A DNA stretch of 64,000 nt from Acanthopleura granulata. Its lineage: Eukaryota > Mollusca > Polyplacophora > Chitonida > Chitonidae. Numbering within the stretch: the first letter of the stretch is position 1; every line of letters begins with the position of its first letter. A model generated the notes under the pieces. It saw nothing but the letters and a program-made list of their open reading frames with translations. It was not told the DNA's origin and searched no databases. Below are positions 12,373 through 22,350 of the stretch, one piece after another. The stretch spans positions 7,500,901 to 7,564,900 of the forward strand of contig JABBOT010000014.1 in the NCBI GenBank assembly GCA_016165875.1. The letters run 5' to 3'. The translations under genes were made by a program, and so were the position numbers.

Positions 12373-13015
12373 TTACTTGAATTTCCGATTAACAACATCT
12401 TTGTGAATTTTGGGGAAACCATTTATCAACAGTGTATAGGTATTCCGATGGGTATAAATTGTGTCCCACTTTTGGCAGACCTATACCTGTTTTCGTGTAA
12501 ATACGACTACCTGCAGAAGTTATTAAAGAATAATCTTCATCAGGCTCGATTTTTCTCATTAACCAAACGGTATATTGATGACCTACTAGCTTTAAACAAC
12601 CCGTATATAACAAAGGCTGTGAAAGATATATATCCACCTTCGCTGGATTTAAGGGAAACTACAGATGATTCTGCAGATGATACATCTTATCTGAACTTGT
12701 ACCTGTACAAAGACGCCAATGGTTTCCTACCACGCCGGCTTTACGACCAGAGGGATGGTTTCGATTTTGATATTGTGAATTATCCCTACATGGATACACA
12801 CCTCACCTTGTGGTATTTGTTAGATCTTGTGTGTTATGTGATGATTTCAATCAACGTCACAAGTTATTACTGTAATATCTAGTGTGTCAAGGATATTCCA
12901 TCAAACTCTAAGTTTCTTAAATTTTACAATGAGAACGTCTCTCTTGTTGGTAAATACGGACGGTGTGTTCAGAATCTCTGGGATAATCTCTTTATAATTG
13001 TGTCTAATTCCGCTT
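12373..13015 (+). pseudogene. Penelope-like element reverse transcriptase fragment
   Basis: 5'-truncated, decayed reverse transcriptase of the Penelope-like (PLE) retroelements. Translation shows LLEFPINNIFVNFGETIYQQ running into GIPMGINCVPLLADLYL, then the catalytic RYIDDLLALNNP (YxDD intact), a SYLNLYLYKD strand and LYDQRDGFDFDIVNYP; this block order is typical of PLE RTs. The frame stays open from about 12373 to 12882. Pieces such as DDFNQRHKLL and FLKFYNENVSLVGKYG then continue in other frames, so there are frameshifts. No GIY-YIG endonuclease seen. Dispersed repeat C follows directly and may be its 3' region. Confidence 0.8.
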
Positions 13016-13230
13016 AATCCGGGGATAGTGGCCATATGTTCATCGTGTTGAGTGCGATCGTCATGTTGGATATATTAATAGTTGCAATGCAAAGTGCAAC
13101 TGAGATATACGGTTGGTTATTGACACCACATATACTAAAGTGGTAGAAGATTTGGATTCTGATTTTTTTCATCAGTTTAGAACATCAATTGCATCTTTTC
13201 GTCTTTCTAAAAACTGTTGACTGTTGACTT
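13016..13230 (+). repeat. Dispersed repeat C, copy 1
   Basis: Shares TATGTTCATCGTGTTGAGT, CAGTTGYAAT-like, CATCTTTTCGTC and AAAACTGTTGA blocks in the same order with 18692-19035 and 59590-60040. Family unknown; it abuts the PLE fragment. Confidence 0.65.
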
Positions 13231-13456
13231 AATATCAGATAAGACAGAGAATGATTTAAGCTTGCGGTTGTTCATGGTGACGACGTTTTTATTTATGGAT
13301 GAAAATGAGGCATGTTATACGCATGTTCTTTCAAGAGGAAACAAAGTCTTTAAAAATGACGAAATCTATAAATCGAGTGGGATCTTTGTGAAACAGGAAA
13401 GCTTTTGTAAATGGATTTACAGATTCGTGATAGAGCTTGTTTTAGCACGGCATGTT

Positions 13457-13956
13457 TTAAAGCAGAAGATCCCGAAAAATTAAGCTATCGTGAGTAAAAA
13501 GACCATTAAAAACTGTATCTGGAAATACATTCACTGATTTTTTTTTTCAGAATATTTTTCATCAAATTAAATGTAGTCAAATGTTTTGATTGTATGGTGG
13601 GTTTTATGGACCATTTTGATCATGCGTGTCAACAGTGACGCCAAGCCTATCTTTGTCTGGCCCTAAAGCAGAACTTAAACATCTTATTCACTTTTCTACA
13701 CAAAGGGACACATCACAGGAGTACGGTTCACAAGAATTTTATTCAGACCGAACATTAAGGTGTACAAAAAGTTTTGTGACGTCACGGTTGACAGACACTA
13801 TCAATATGGTCCATATTACCCAACATTTAACTGCATTTAATTCGTTGAAAAACAAAAATCTAAAAAATTCAGTGTTTTGAAAGGTATTTTCACATACAGT
13901 TTTTCATGGTCTTTTCATTCACCATAACTTCATTTTTACGAGGTCTTTCCCTGTAA
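13457..13956. mobile_element. TTAA MITE copy 1 (long inverted repeats), overlaps gene end
   Basis: About 500-bp non-autonomous DNA element whose two arms are inverted copies of each other over about 200 bp. The left end TTAAAGCAGAAGATCCCG aligns without gaps to the complement of the right end, TTACAGGGAAAGACCTCG. Both arms contain the ATGGACCAT and AAGACCATTAAAAACTG segments. Related copies lie at 35832-36320 and 53722-54225 with intact TTAA at both ends. No transposase. Its right terminus forms the last codons of the minus-strand gene at 13936-17202. Confidence 0.88.
13738..13743 (-). terminator. Candidate poly(A) signal AATAAA inside the MITE
   Basis: AATAAA on the minus strand, 193 nt past the stop codon of the 13936-17202 gene, with a variant ATTAAA nearer at about 13846-13851. 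Both lie within the MITE. The AATAAA is also present at the equivalent place in the 35.8-kb copy. Confidence 0.5.
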
Positions 13957-16900
13957 GATATTGAACATAAGGTGTAAACGCGCATCATCTGACGAAAACC
14001 GAGATTTAATCTCTTCACACAAGTCTTGCACCGGCTTTTGGAGATGGATTGGGACTCTATTGTCAGTGTTGCAGAGTAGTACATTGCCTCCGTACAATAC
14101 CAGACTTCTGGACGTCATGTGTATTCTCATCGTCTCAAGCAATGTCTCTAATCCCCCAACAGAGCAAAAGTCGTCCCACAACGGCCTGTCTCTGCCAACG
14201 AACAATGCCACCAGTTGATGCCATGAAGTGGATCCATTTCTCTCGAAAGACAAGAGATCGTTCAGGATTTGCACACATAAAATCTGTAAGGAATATTCGG
14301 TAGGAAATAGCCGCATCGCGGAGACAATCGGAACGATCACACCTGAACTGATCACGTAAGAGACTCTGAAGGGGTATTTTTTCATAACGGCTCGCAACGC
14401 CCTCAGCCCTTCCATCTGAAGTTCCATGGCGTCAGGATGTGTGGACATCGCACATAAAACCTGCTCAATGGCCTCAGTGGTCACCGGTCCCTCGTCCTTG
14501 TCTCTAAACTCGACCAGTTTCACCAGGGTTCTGCAGGCCTCTTCGAGAAGCACTATATTTGTCGGGTGATTCTTCATGGCCTCAATCACAGAAGTCACCC
14601 CCATTGGCTCTGGCAGCATACTGGTGTTTACAGGGCCGACCGCCAGGGCTTGTAGAGTCCGACAGCACTGGATTTGCAAGGCAGCGTCTGAGCGGAACTC
14701 GGCCATGATCCCATCGATTGCATCAAAAAATCCACGTTCTACGAGAGCCACTGTCGGCAGCATGTCCACAGTGTCCACCTGCTCTAGCGACGCAGAGCAA
14801 ATCGTCGCAAGTAAACCAAAACATGACGTCAGAATTCTGGCGTTACGGGGATGTTGCTCAATAGACAGTATAACTTCTTTTACAAAACCCTTCCTTAACA
14901 ACCAGCTGGCAACTTTCTCTTCGTTTGCTAAGGTGTCTGTGATTTCCAACCCTTCCTCCTGTATCCTAACACTCATCGGGAAGGAGCGAAGAACACTCAA
15001 CGTTGTGGTCAACCCTCCACCGTCCACCATTGTCCTTCTGTTCAGTTGGTTGACGATCAGAATGACCACGGCCCGAAGAGCAGCAGTGACCACGTTCACA
15101 CTGTCCATGTGTTTGGCCAAGGCTTCCAGCACTACACCGATTTCCTCCACGTCTTTGGTCTCCACTATGTTCGTCGCGGACACGGCCAGAGTCCTAATGG
15201 CCAGACAACCCTGGCGCTGGACACCAACGTGCTGAGAATGCGTCTTCATGGCGGACAGCACGATTCCCATCCCCCCAGACTCCACGATTTTGAGTCGATA
15301 GTCTGGCAGAGATTCCCCCACGACATCAGGTTCCGTATGACTGGACAACACGCTCCGTGAGTCCTGCTGATAAGGGCGAAACCCGTTCATAGCCACGGTT
15401 CTAAGTACTTTGCAGCCGTACTCCTGTACCGAGGCTTCGTTAAAATGATGTTTCATGGATGAGAGAACACAAGCGATAACGCCGTCTGACACGGCCAGAT
15501 GAGTTTCAGAAGGTTGTTTCGTCAACTCGGATAAAATACCACAACAACACGCCACTACTTGCGCATTCTGACTGTGGTGTCTCAAGGCATATATCACCAG
15601 ATGTAAGTAGTCGGGATCGTAGGCTGTTTCAAGTTCTGCCCAGGCGCGGATATGAGACCAAATGGCATGCAACCCTTCCACTTGTACTGGAGTACGCTTG
15701 TTAAAGACACCTAATCCCTCCTTCACCAGACACCAAAAGTCGACACATTTTCGAACGTGTTCGTCTTGCATCGAACAGGCCTTGCTATTATTGTTTTTGT
15801 CCGAAAGACTGAGTAAAGCCCGCCAGCATATTTCGGAAGATTCCAGATCACCGCGGTGAATCCGAATTGCATTCAGTATCACAGAAAACCCGTCACATTC
15901 TCTCATCAGCGAGACACAATGGGTAGCCTTTGACAGAGAATTGACTAGCACGCACCCTGCTCTCTGTATACCTTTGATTTTAGGATGGTTCTTCATGGAA
16001 GACAAAACAACATCAACCAGTTTCTGGCAAAGGATGACATCCTCGGAGTCATGACGACAGAAGGTGAAGTGCTCTAGGCCGTGTAAAATGAGTTTGTCGT
16101 TTTGTTCATGGCTCTGCATGGCTCTAAGGACAAGTGACACACTCTCATAGTCAGAGTAGTTGAATGGGTCTAGATATTGAGCAATAAGTTTAAGCACAGC
16201 ACACCCGTAGGTTTGCAAAACACCAAATGCTGTGTACGTCTTTAACACGTTCCTGACCGTCGACAAGAGTTTTTGTTTCTCCGAATCAGAGCAGTCGATC
16301 TTAGGCATCCGTTCCAACCCTCCCATACAAGCGGTCAGCAGAGTAACGTCACCAGTGGCCAGCGCGATGTCCAGCACGCGAAGGGATTTTTCTACTACTC
16401 TGTTGTTGGCCGGGTTTGCAAGGACTCGAGTCCAGTAAGGATGGATACCACTGCCCATCACAGCCAGCGGATATTGTGGGTCAGTCGACCACTCATTGTC
16501 GGCTGGTGATGGTAGTTCTTTGACGTGAATCACAATGGTTTTGTCGTCTGCTTTGAACATGGACGTCACTTGGTAATACACTCCGGGCATAAGAAGCACG
16601 TGCGGGAAGCAGGCAGAGTCGGATAGGTGTCCAACGATCCTACCTGACGCGGAGAGAATGTTAAACAACGTCCTATTTTCTGACGAAGTCGACCCAAAAA
16701 CGGAATCGAGCGCCTTGAAATTGTGACAACACTTGGGGAACCCATGCCACGTGAACACGAAACCAACCGGATATAACTCTGAGACGTCACGTGGCACCAT
16801 GTGCCAGACATTTCCACCAATCACTGGCAATTTCCGAAGGGCCTTCGTGACCAGACGTAAATAAGACAGAAATGGATTAATGTCATTAGGATTGCTAGAT

Positions 16901-17202
16901 ACAATTTTTTGCTGCAAGACTCGACTGAAGCTTTCTTTCAATTCGTTTTGACCGATCAGAATGTGAAGGGAGGCGAGTTCGTGTTTGGTCAGGTCACCGG
17001 ACATGAAGATTTGTGTCTCTGCATGCTTCAGAGATCTATGGACTTGGGAGGGCAACCAGTCTGTGTTGGCCATCAGAGGCTGCAGGGCCCGGGGCAGAGT
17101 GACGATGTGGTCAGAGTCCTCTATCAGAAATAGCCGGCTCAGCACGCCAGGGCTCATGGCAAAGGCGTTGTCGAGTGCCGTGTCCCCCTCGGAGGCATCC
17201 AT
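13936..17202 (-). CDS. ADP-ribosyltransferase-like (degenerate) + armadillo-repeat protein
   Basis: Uninterrupted ORF of 1088 residues. Residues ~70-232 resemble the arginine-type ADP-ribosyltransferase fold: LTKHELASLHILIG, a LRKLP helix end, a TWHGF strand, RTLFNI, SGRIVGHLS and VLLMPGVYYQV. The R-S-E positions are all substituted. The VYRG-like Arg is His (NVWHMV, 131-136), the GFSS-like Ser site reads GFPKCC (154-159), and the E-x-E before VLLMPG reads FPH (199-201). A pseudoenzyme is therefore likely. Residues ~350-1060 hold about 14 armadillo/HEAT-like repeats with a VLSAMKxHPxN...QExGCxxLRxLA pattern, as in LRRK2-type ARM regions, which suggests a protein-binding scaffold. The start is fixed by an in-frame TGA two codons upstream, and a TTTCAG acceptor at 17268 implies an upstream 5' UTR exon. 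The last six residues (LQGKTS) and the stop come from a MITE end. Lack of coding introns in an intron-rich genome suggests a retrogene or horizontal origin. Confidence 0.85.
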   Translation of the reverse strand: MDASEGDTALDNAFAMSPGVLSRLFLIEDSDHIVTLPRALQPLMANTDWLPSQVHRSLKHAETQIFMSGDLTKHELASLHILIGQNELKESFSRVLQQKIVSSNPNDINPFLSYLRLVTKALRKLPVIGGNVWHMVPRDVSELYPVGFVFTWHGFPKCCHNFKALDSVFGSTSSENRTLFNILSASGRIVGHLSDSACFPHVLLMPGVYYQVTSMFKADDKTIVIHVKELPSPADNEWSTDPQYPLAVMGSGIHPYWTRVLANPANNRVVEKSLRVLDIALATGDVTLLTACMGGLERMPKIDCSDSEKQKLLSTVRNVLKTYTAFGVLQTYGCAVLKLIAQYLDPFNYSDYESVSLVLRAMQSHEQNDKLILHGLEHFTFCRHDSEDVILCQKLVDVVLSSMKNHPKIKGIQRAGCVLVNSLSKATHCVSLMRECDGFSVILNAIRIHRGDLESSEICWRALLSLSDKNNNSKACSMQDEHVRKCVDFWCLVKEGLGVFNKRTPVQVEGLHAIWSHIRAWAELETAYDPDYLHLVIYALRHHSQNAQVVACCCGILSELTKQPSETHLAVSDGVIACVLSSMKHHFNEASVQEYGCKVLRTVAMNGFRPYQQDSRSVLSSHTEPDVVGESLPDYRLKIVESGGMGIVLSAMKTHSQHVGVQRQGCLAIRTLAVSATNIVETKDVEEIGVVLEALAKHMDSVNVVTAALRAVVILIVNQLNRRTMVDGGGLTTTLSVLRSFPMSVRIQEEGLEITDTLANEEKVASWLLRKGFVKEVILSIEQHPRNARILTSCFGLLATICSASLEQVDTVDMLPTVALVERGFFDAIDGIMAEFRSDAALQIQCCRTLQALAVGPVNTSMLPEPMGVTSVIEAMKNHPTNIVLLEEACRTLVKLVEFRDKDEGPVTTEAIEQVLCAMSTHPDAMELQMEGLRALRAVMKKYPFRVSYVISSGVIVPIVSAMRLFPTEYSLQILCVQILNDLLSFERNGSTSWHQLVALFVGRDRPLWDDFCSVGGLETLLETMRIHMTSRSLVLYGGNVLLCNTDNRVPIHLQKPVQDLCEEIKSRFSSDDARLHLMFNILQGKTS

Positions 17203-17267
17203 TTCTCAGAGTGGAGTAACCGAGTTAGCTGAAGTCTTCTAAAACGTAGCCATGCTATCATCGCTAT
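17203..17267 (-). other. 5' UTR part of the ART/ARM gene, with 3' splice site
   Basis: On the minus strand CTTGTCTATTTCAG ends at 17268, a good pyrimidine tract plus AG 65 nt before the ATG. This supports a non-coding exon farther upstream (17.3 kb or beyond), not identified. Confidence 0.5.
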
Positions 17268-18691
17268 CTGAAATAGACAAGAGAAGAGTTATGATTGGCG
17301 TAAAAGGCTGAAGTCATCTAGAACGTATGCATGTTGTCGTCGTTAACGGAGGCCACCTTGCAACAGAAGAATTATGATCGACAGGAACGATTACGTGACC
17401 TGTTCAAATTACAATTGTCAGTTTTTTGCCGTGGGATGTAATGCTGTGTGGAAATAAGTTGGTTCATAGGTTACAAGAGCGCTGCGATTTTCCTCACTAT
17501 TTATATGTGGCAAAATTGTCAACTTCAGCTTAAGATGTATAGGGACCCTATGCCTTTAAACATTGGACGATGACTATAACAAACCACCAAGTGTCTCTAG
17601 CTAGGGAATGATTGTATAACAGGCTCAGGGAGTTGGCAGTTTGGTTCACATGTACTTAGTATCTATAGTCAGAATTTTTAGACTGCATTGAAGCGAAAGA
17701 AAATAAAAAGTAGAGGCTGCACTCCATAGACACAGACTCCAGAGACACTAAGACCGTCTAACGTGTAAGACTGAAATTAAAAGAAAATTGCTTAAATCCA
17801 AGATCTGTAAAATTTGGGTAAAAATGGGATAAAATATAGGAATGTAAATGCAATAGTGGTAAGGAAGTGTGTCTGAATTTGAAAAGTGCTACTTAATAAG
17901 CCTTGAGACATCTTGCTAAAAAATTTCAATACATGCAACACACAAACCAGACTGCGACACCTTCCTACGGATAGTTGCAGAGTAGAAATTATCTGATATT
18001 TATGCAGACATAAGCATGTTTTACGAGCATAACACTAAACAGGTTCGTCTCAAAAGCCAGCAACCAGTCGACTGCTGTAAATGGGACATCATCCCGATAT
18101 TAAGCTATACAACGACAGATTTACTATTCCTGGTCTGCTAGACTAGCTATGTTTTGTTTGAGTAAATGTTGGAAAAATTTAAGTTACAACCTTGACATTT
18201 ATATGATCGTATTTCACAATGTAAAATATGATCTTATTTCACAATGTAAGATATGAGAATTTTTTTCTAAGCTCTTTTCTAACTTGTATTTATTCATGTA
18301 TACTTATTCCACAAGAAGAGCATTACAACAGGCACAAGTGACAGAAGCGTTTGTGATTCGTTTTCTAACACACTATGACATCGATACAAACTGAGCACAG
18401 AAACTTGATTTGAAAAGTTGAAAGGTTGACAAATCAAACAGACTTATCAGGGAATATATCAATCTTAAGAGTGTTTAAGTAACCTAGATGATAAACAATG
18501 TGTACTTTTTACATACATAAATAGACATACATGAATATATCTACTGTCTGACTGCTATACTGGTTTTCATAATGCATATCTCAATCGAGAAATCTTCCTA
18601 CATGGTTGGCCTTTTATAAAGAGGTCAATTCTTTTCAGATTGGTGCATTCACATGTCATTAACATATAATATCTATCATGACTCCATTATA
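17268..18691. other. Probable 5' intron/promoter region of the ART/ARM gene
   Basis: No coding exon or known repeat. A ~25-bp direct duplication around ATTTCACAATGTAA lies at about 18205-18260. An untranslated first exon of the minus-strand gene should be here or upstream, but I cannot place it. Confidence 0.4.
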
Positions 18692-19035
18692 AGCCTATGT
18701 TAATCGTGTTGAGTATGATCACCACGGTGCATATATGAACAGTTGTGATCAAAGCGCAACTGAGATGCATGTATAATTATCGACGAAAAATATGCTAAAA
18801 TGGTACACATTCATTGAGTCTTGTCGTCGTGACGGAAAACTGTTGACTGCTTTTCTTTTCATGAATCCGTCAAAATTTTTATATTTTACAGTTCTTACAC
18901 ATCATACACTTTTTCAGTTCTTTGCTGGTTTGTGTTATTTATCGTGTTTTGCAAACTACTCTTACGATTATTGACCTGGAACGCTCATTTGGGTTGACGG
19001 CTGATATACGAATGTCAGTTTCGCCTAGATTTAAT
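18692..19035 (+). repeat. Dispersed repeat C, copy 2
   Basis: Same block order as copies at 13016 and 59590 (ATCGTGTTGAGTATGATC, AAACTGTTGACTGC, then TGACGGCTGATATACGAATG). The last block is shared with the 59.6-kb copy. Confidence 0.65.
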
Positions 19036-20400
19036 TAATCGATGAAGTGGACTTCAGATGACTAACACCAGACATTAATTAACCAATGCATATGAATTCA
19101 AATGACTTGCATGAGACGTCAAAGGGCACATATGAGAATTCAAATGACTCGTGTGAGACTTCAAATGAGTCGTTTATGACTTCAAATGACTCGTATGGGG
19201 CTTCAAATAAGTTACATGAGTCTTCAAACGTCTATAAATTATTTACGCGAGATTTCAAATGTCTAAATTTATTTGATTTATTTATTTCATTGATGTTTTA
19301 CGCTGTACTCAAGAATATTTCACTTATACAGCGGTGGACAGCGTTGTTGTGGGAGGAAACCGGACAGAGCCCGGCGAAAACCCACGATCATCCGCAGGTT
19401 GCTGGCAGACCTTCCCACGTCCGGCCCGAGAGGAAGCCAGCATGAGCTGAACTTGAACTCACAGCGACCACATTGGTGGGAGGCTTCTGGGTCATTACGC
19501 TGCGCTAACCAACTGAGTCACGGAGGCCCCTTAAATGTCTATAATATAAGTCCTCACATGACTTACGAGGCTTACATAAAACTTCAACTGACTTACATAA
19601 GACTTCAAATGAATAACATGAGACAATATGAGAACGAAGTTCCGTGAATATACCGATAAAGTGAATTCTAGTCGACTAACATGAGGCAGTGACGAACTGA
19701 ACACTAGATGACGTAAATGAGGTTTAGATGATGTGGACTTCAGAAGACTATAATACAAAGACTGATGAAGCTCCAAATGAGCTCAAAATGACTAAAGATA
19801 ACTAGCCTTTTTCGAGCCTCTTTCGATGACTATTACGAGACAACGATGAAGTGAATTTCAGATGACTAATACGAGGCATTAGTAAAGTGGATTGCAGATC
19901 ACTAAGCGATGAAACACTGATGAAGGGAACAGCATATAACTAACATCAGGCTTCATTAAACTAACGCAGACTAACGCAAGATGTTGATGATTTAAGTGAA
20001 CACGAGACATTGATTTAGTGGAATTCAGAAGGCGAGGGGCAGATGAAATGACTTCAGATGACTAATAACAAGCATTGGCAAAGTGATTTTCAGACTGCAT
20101 AACACGGCACATTTATTTAGTGGGCTTCAGATTATATAACACGAGACACTGATTAAGTGAACTACAGATTACATACATGTACCACGAGACAATGATTAAG
20201 TGAAATCCATATCACATACCTCGAAACATTGATGAAGTAAAACTTCTGATTACATAGCTCGAGACATTGATTAAGTGAACTTCACATTACATAGCACAAG
20301 ACATTCATTAAGTGAACTTCAGATTACATAACACGAGACATTGATTAAGTGAATTTCACAAGCCGTAACATGAGACATAAATGAAGCTGTCGAGGGACTA
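19030..20400. repeat. Degenerate satellite (21-bp and ~38-bp units), split by a SINE
   Basis: 19105-19260 is a run of 21-bp units (GACTTCAAATGACTCGTATG and variants). From about 19560 to 20400 longer ~38-bp units carry GACATTGATTAAGTGAACTTCA. Shared motifs (TTCAGATGACTAA, TTCAAATGACT) suggest one ancestral repeat expanded at two scales. A family A SINE interrupts it at 19264-19534. Confidence 0.75.
19264..19534 (-). repeat. SINE family A, full length, inside the satellite
   Basis: Complete reverse copy; its head reads, on the minus strand, GGGGCCTCCGTGACTCAGTT at the outer edge (tRNA-like A box) and GAGTTCAAGTTCAGC (B-box-like). Confidence 0.92.
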
Positions 20401-21889
20401 CAGATTCAGTAAAGGTAAGACACAAACAGACATGTTCGATCTGATATTCTCATTAGGCTTTCCACATTCGCATTTAAAAAAAATACATGATTGACAAGTC
20501 ACTGATAATTTAATCAATATCCTGGCATGTGATAAATGTAAGAAGAAAAACATAACACGCATCTGGATGCTAAATAATTATATGTCCTGGACAAACCGTA
20601 AATTAGTACATGTAGATCCATGTAAGAATATCTCCACTCCCATCAACCCTGTAAGAAATTCGTCCTGAAGTTAAGATCTGGTTAACAAATTAGTGCATAA
20701 ATCAAGGCTACGATTTCCGAATATATATAGATCGTTAAACCGATAGAGAAGACACGGTATAATGACCATACCAACTGCTAAGACTCCAGATTATCCCACG
20801 TACACGTAATGTTTATGCATAATTGTTATATAGATTTACATTCTTTGAGCATATTTTAATACGTAGGGCTTGTTGTAATGAATACGTTCATGTACGCCTG
20901 CCCATACAGATTTATCAAGAGTGTTCGTAGCAGTATTTGGAGCTGTTATTTAATTATAGGAATGATTATACTTCATGATGCTGGGTCAAAACGGATAACC
21001 GCTAGAGGCAGGCTTAATTCTGTCAAGTTTGATAGACAGGGTTGGATTTGGATTTCAATGAATAACACGGCATGGGGACCGCCGCGGTGGCATGCAGTAG
21101 TCAGAACAGCAACCTCGGGGTAAATACATACAACATCGAGGGCAAAAATTTCTGCACAGAAAACAAAAAATACGATTTCTTCTACCTTTAATCAGACAGC
21201 CGTTATATCAGTCACATACGTCATCAAATGCCACAGCGCGACTTGAAACACAATGCAATTAAATCACGTTCAGTCAAAATGAAATACGAAATACTGTTGA
21301 TAGATAATTCATCTTCCATTAAATATAATTTTATACATCATAAAGATCGGAGATGTTGATCAGGATGTACGAAATCTTTCAGACAGTTTTTCATTTTGAC
21401 CCTATCAAGCGCATTATACGCTGCATAAATCCGGACATACATGTGTCCTTTTAATAAAATGGACACTTTCGCAATTTAGGCTACCAGTTAAAACAAAAAT
21501 TCCCAGAGTTCAAATTTAAAGTTTGACTATATAGTCGTAGTACATACAGAGTAAATAAGCCGATTACAGTGCATGACGTGAACGCATACTGCAGTAGTCC
21601 ACTTAGTGCCCTACACACTTATTCTGAGTGTTGTATGTGTTGTACAATATGCTTGCTCACTGAATTAAGACAGAGACGATGTGGAACAAAACCACAATAT
21701 ACAGGCTTGAATGTATTCCGTCATTTGATTCTTGCTCACGGATTTCACGCTTAAGCGACATCGACTAGATTCATGGATGGGTGAAACCAGAGTACAGATT
21801 GGAAGAAACCTGAGTACCAACTAAAGGAAACTAACCGCCCTTTGTCGAGTATCTCACAAGCCTCCAAATTTAAAGCCGCGATCGCCAGC
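20401..21889. other. Intergenic, nothing recognised
   Basis: AT-rich, no repeats or exons I can support. Confidence 0.4.
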
Positions 21890-22106
21890 GCGCCTCTATG
21901 ACCCCGACCCCCACCAATCCAGTCGTTGTGAGTTCAAGTCCAGCCCATGCATGTTGGCCTCTCCTCTCCAGCAACCTGCAGATGGTCGTGGGTTTCTGCC
22001 GTGCTCTGCCCGGTTTCCTCCCTCCCTAATGCTAGCCACCGTCGTATAAGTGAAATATTCTTGAGTACGGCGTAAAACCACCAATCAAATAAACAAATGA
22101 AAGCCG
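21890..22106 (+). repeat. SINE family A, partial head
   Basis: B-box-like GTGAGTTCAAGTCCAGC, body with a ~15-bp deletion, CGTATAAGTGAAATATTC, AAATAAACAAATG tail. Confidence 0.88.
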
Positions 22107-22195
22107 CGATCGAATCAGCGAGAGGTGAATTCAAACATGTTGCGCTCGTGACCGATTATTTGCGGCTATAGCCTAGAATAACACTTAGACATATT

Positions 22196-22350
22196 GACTG
22201 ATTGGGTGATTGATTGGCGTTTTACGCCGTACTCAAAAATACTTCATTTATATGCCGGGGGTCAGCGTTATATTGGGAGGAAGCCAGGGGAAACCAACGA
22301 CCATCCGCGGGTTCCTATCATGCACGCCTTTCCGCGTATGACCTTCACTC
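22196..22350 (-). repeat. SINE family A, 3' half
   Basis: Reverse copy starting at GATTGATTGGCGTTTTACGC and ending near 22350 in the body. Confidence 0.85.

Noticed and set aside
14576..15235. 219-codon plus-strand ORF
   Set aside because: Antisense shadow of the 1088-residue ART/ARM gene; the other plus-strand frames between 13961 and 17242 are the same effect.
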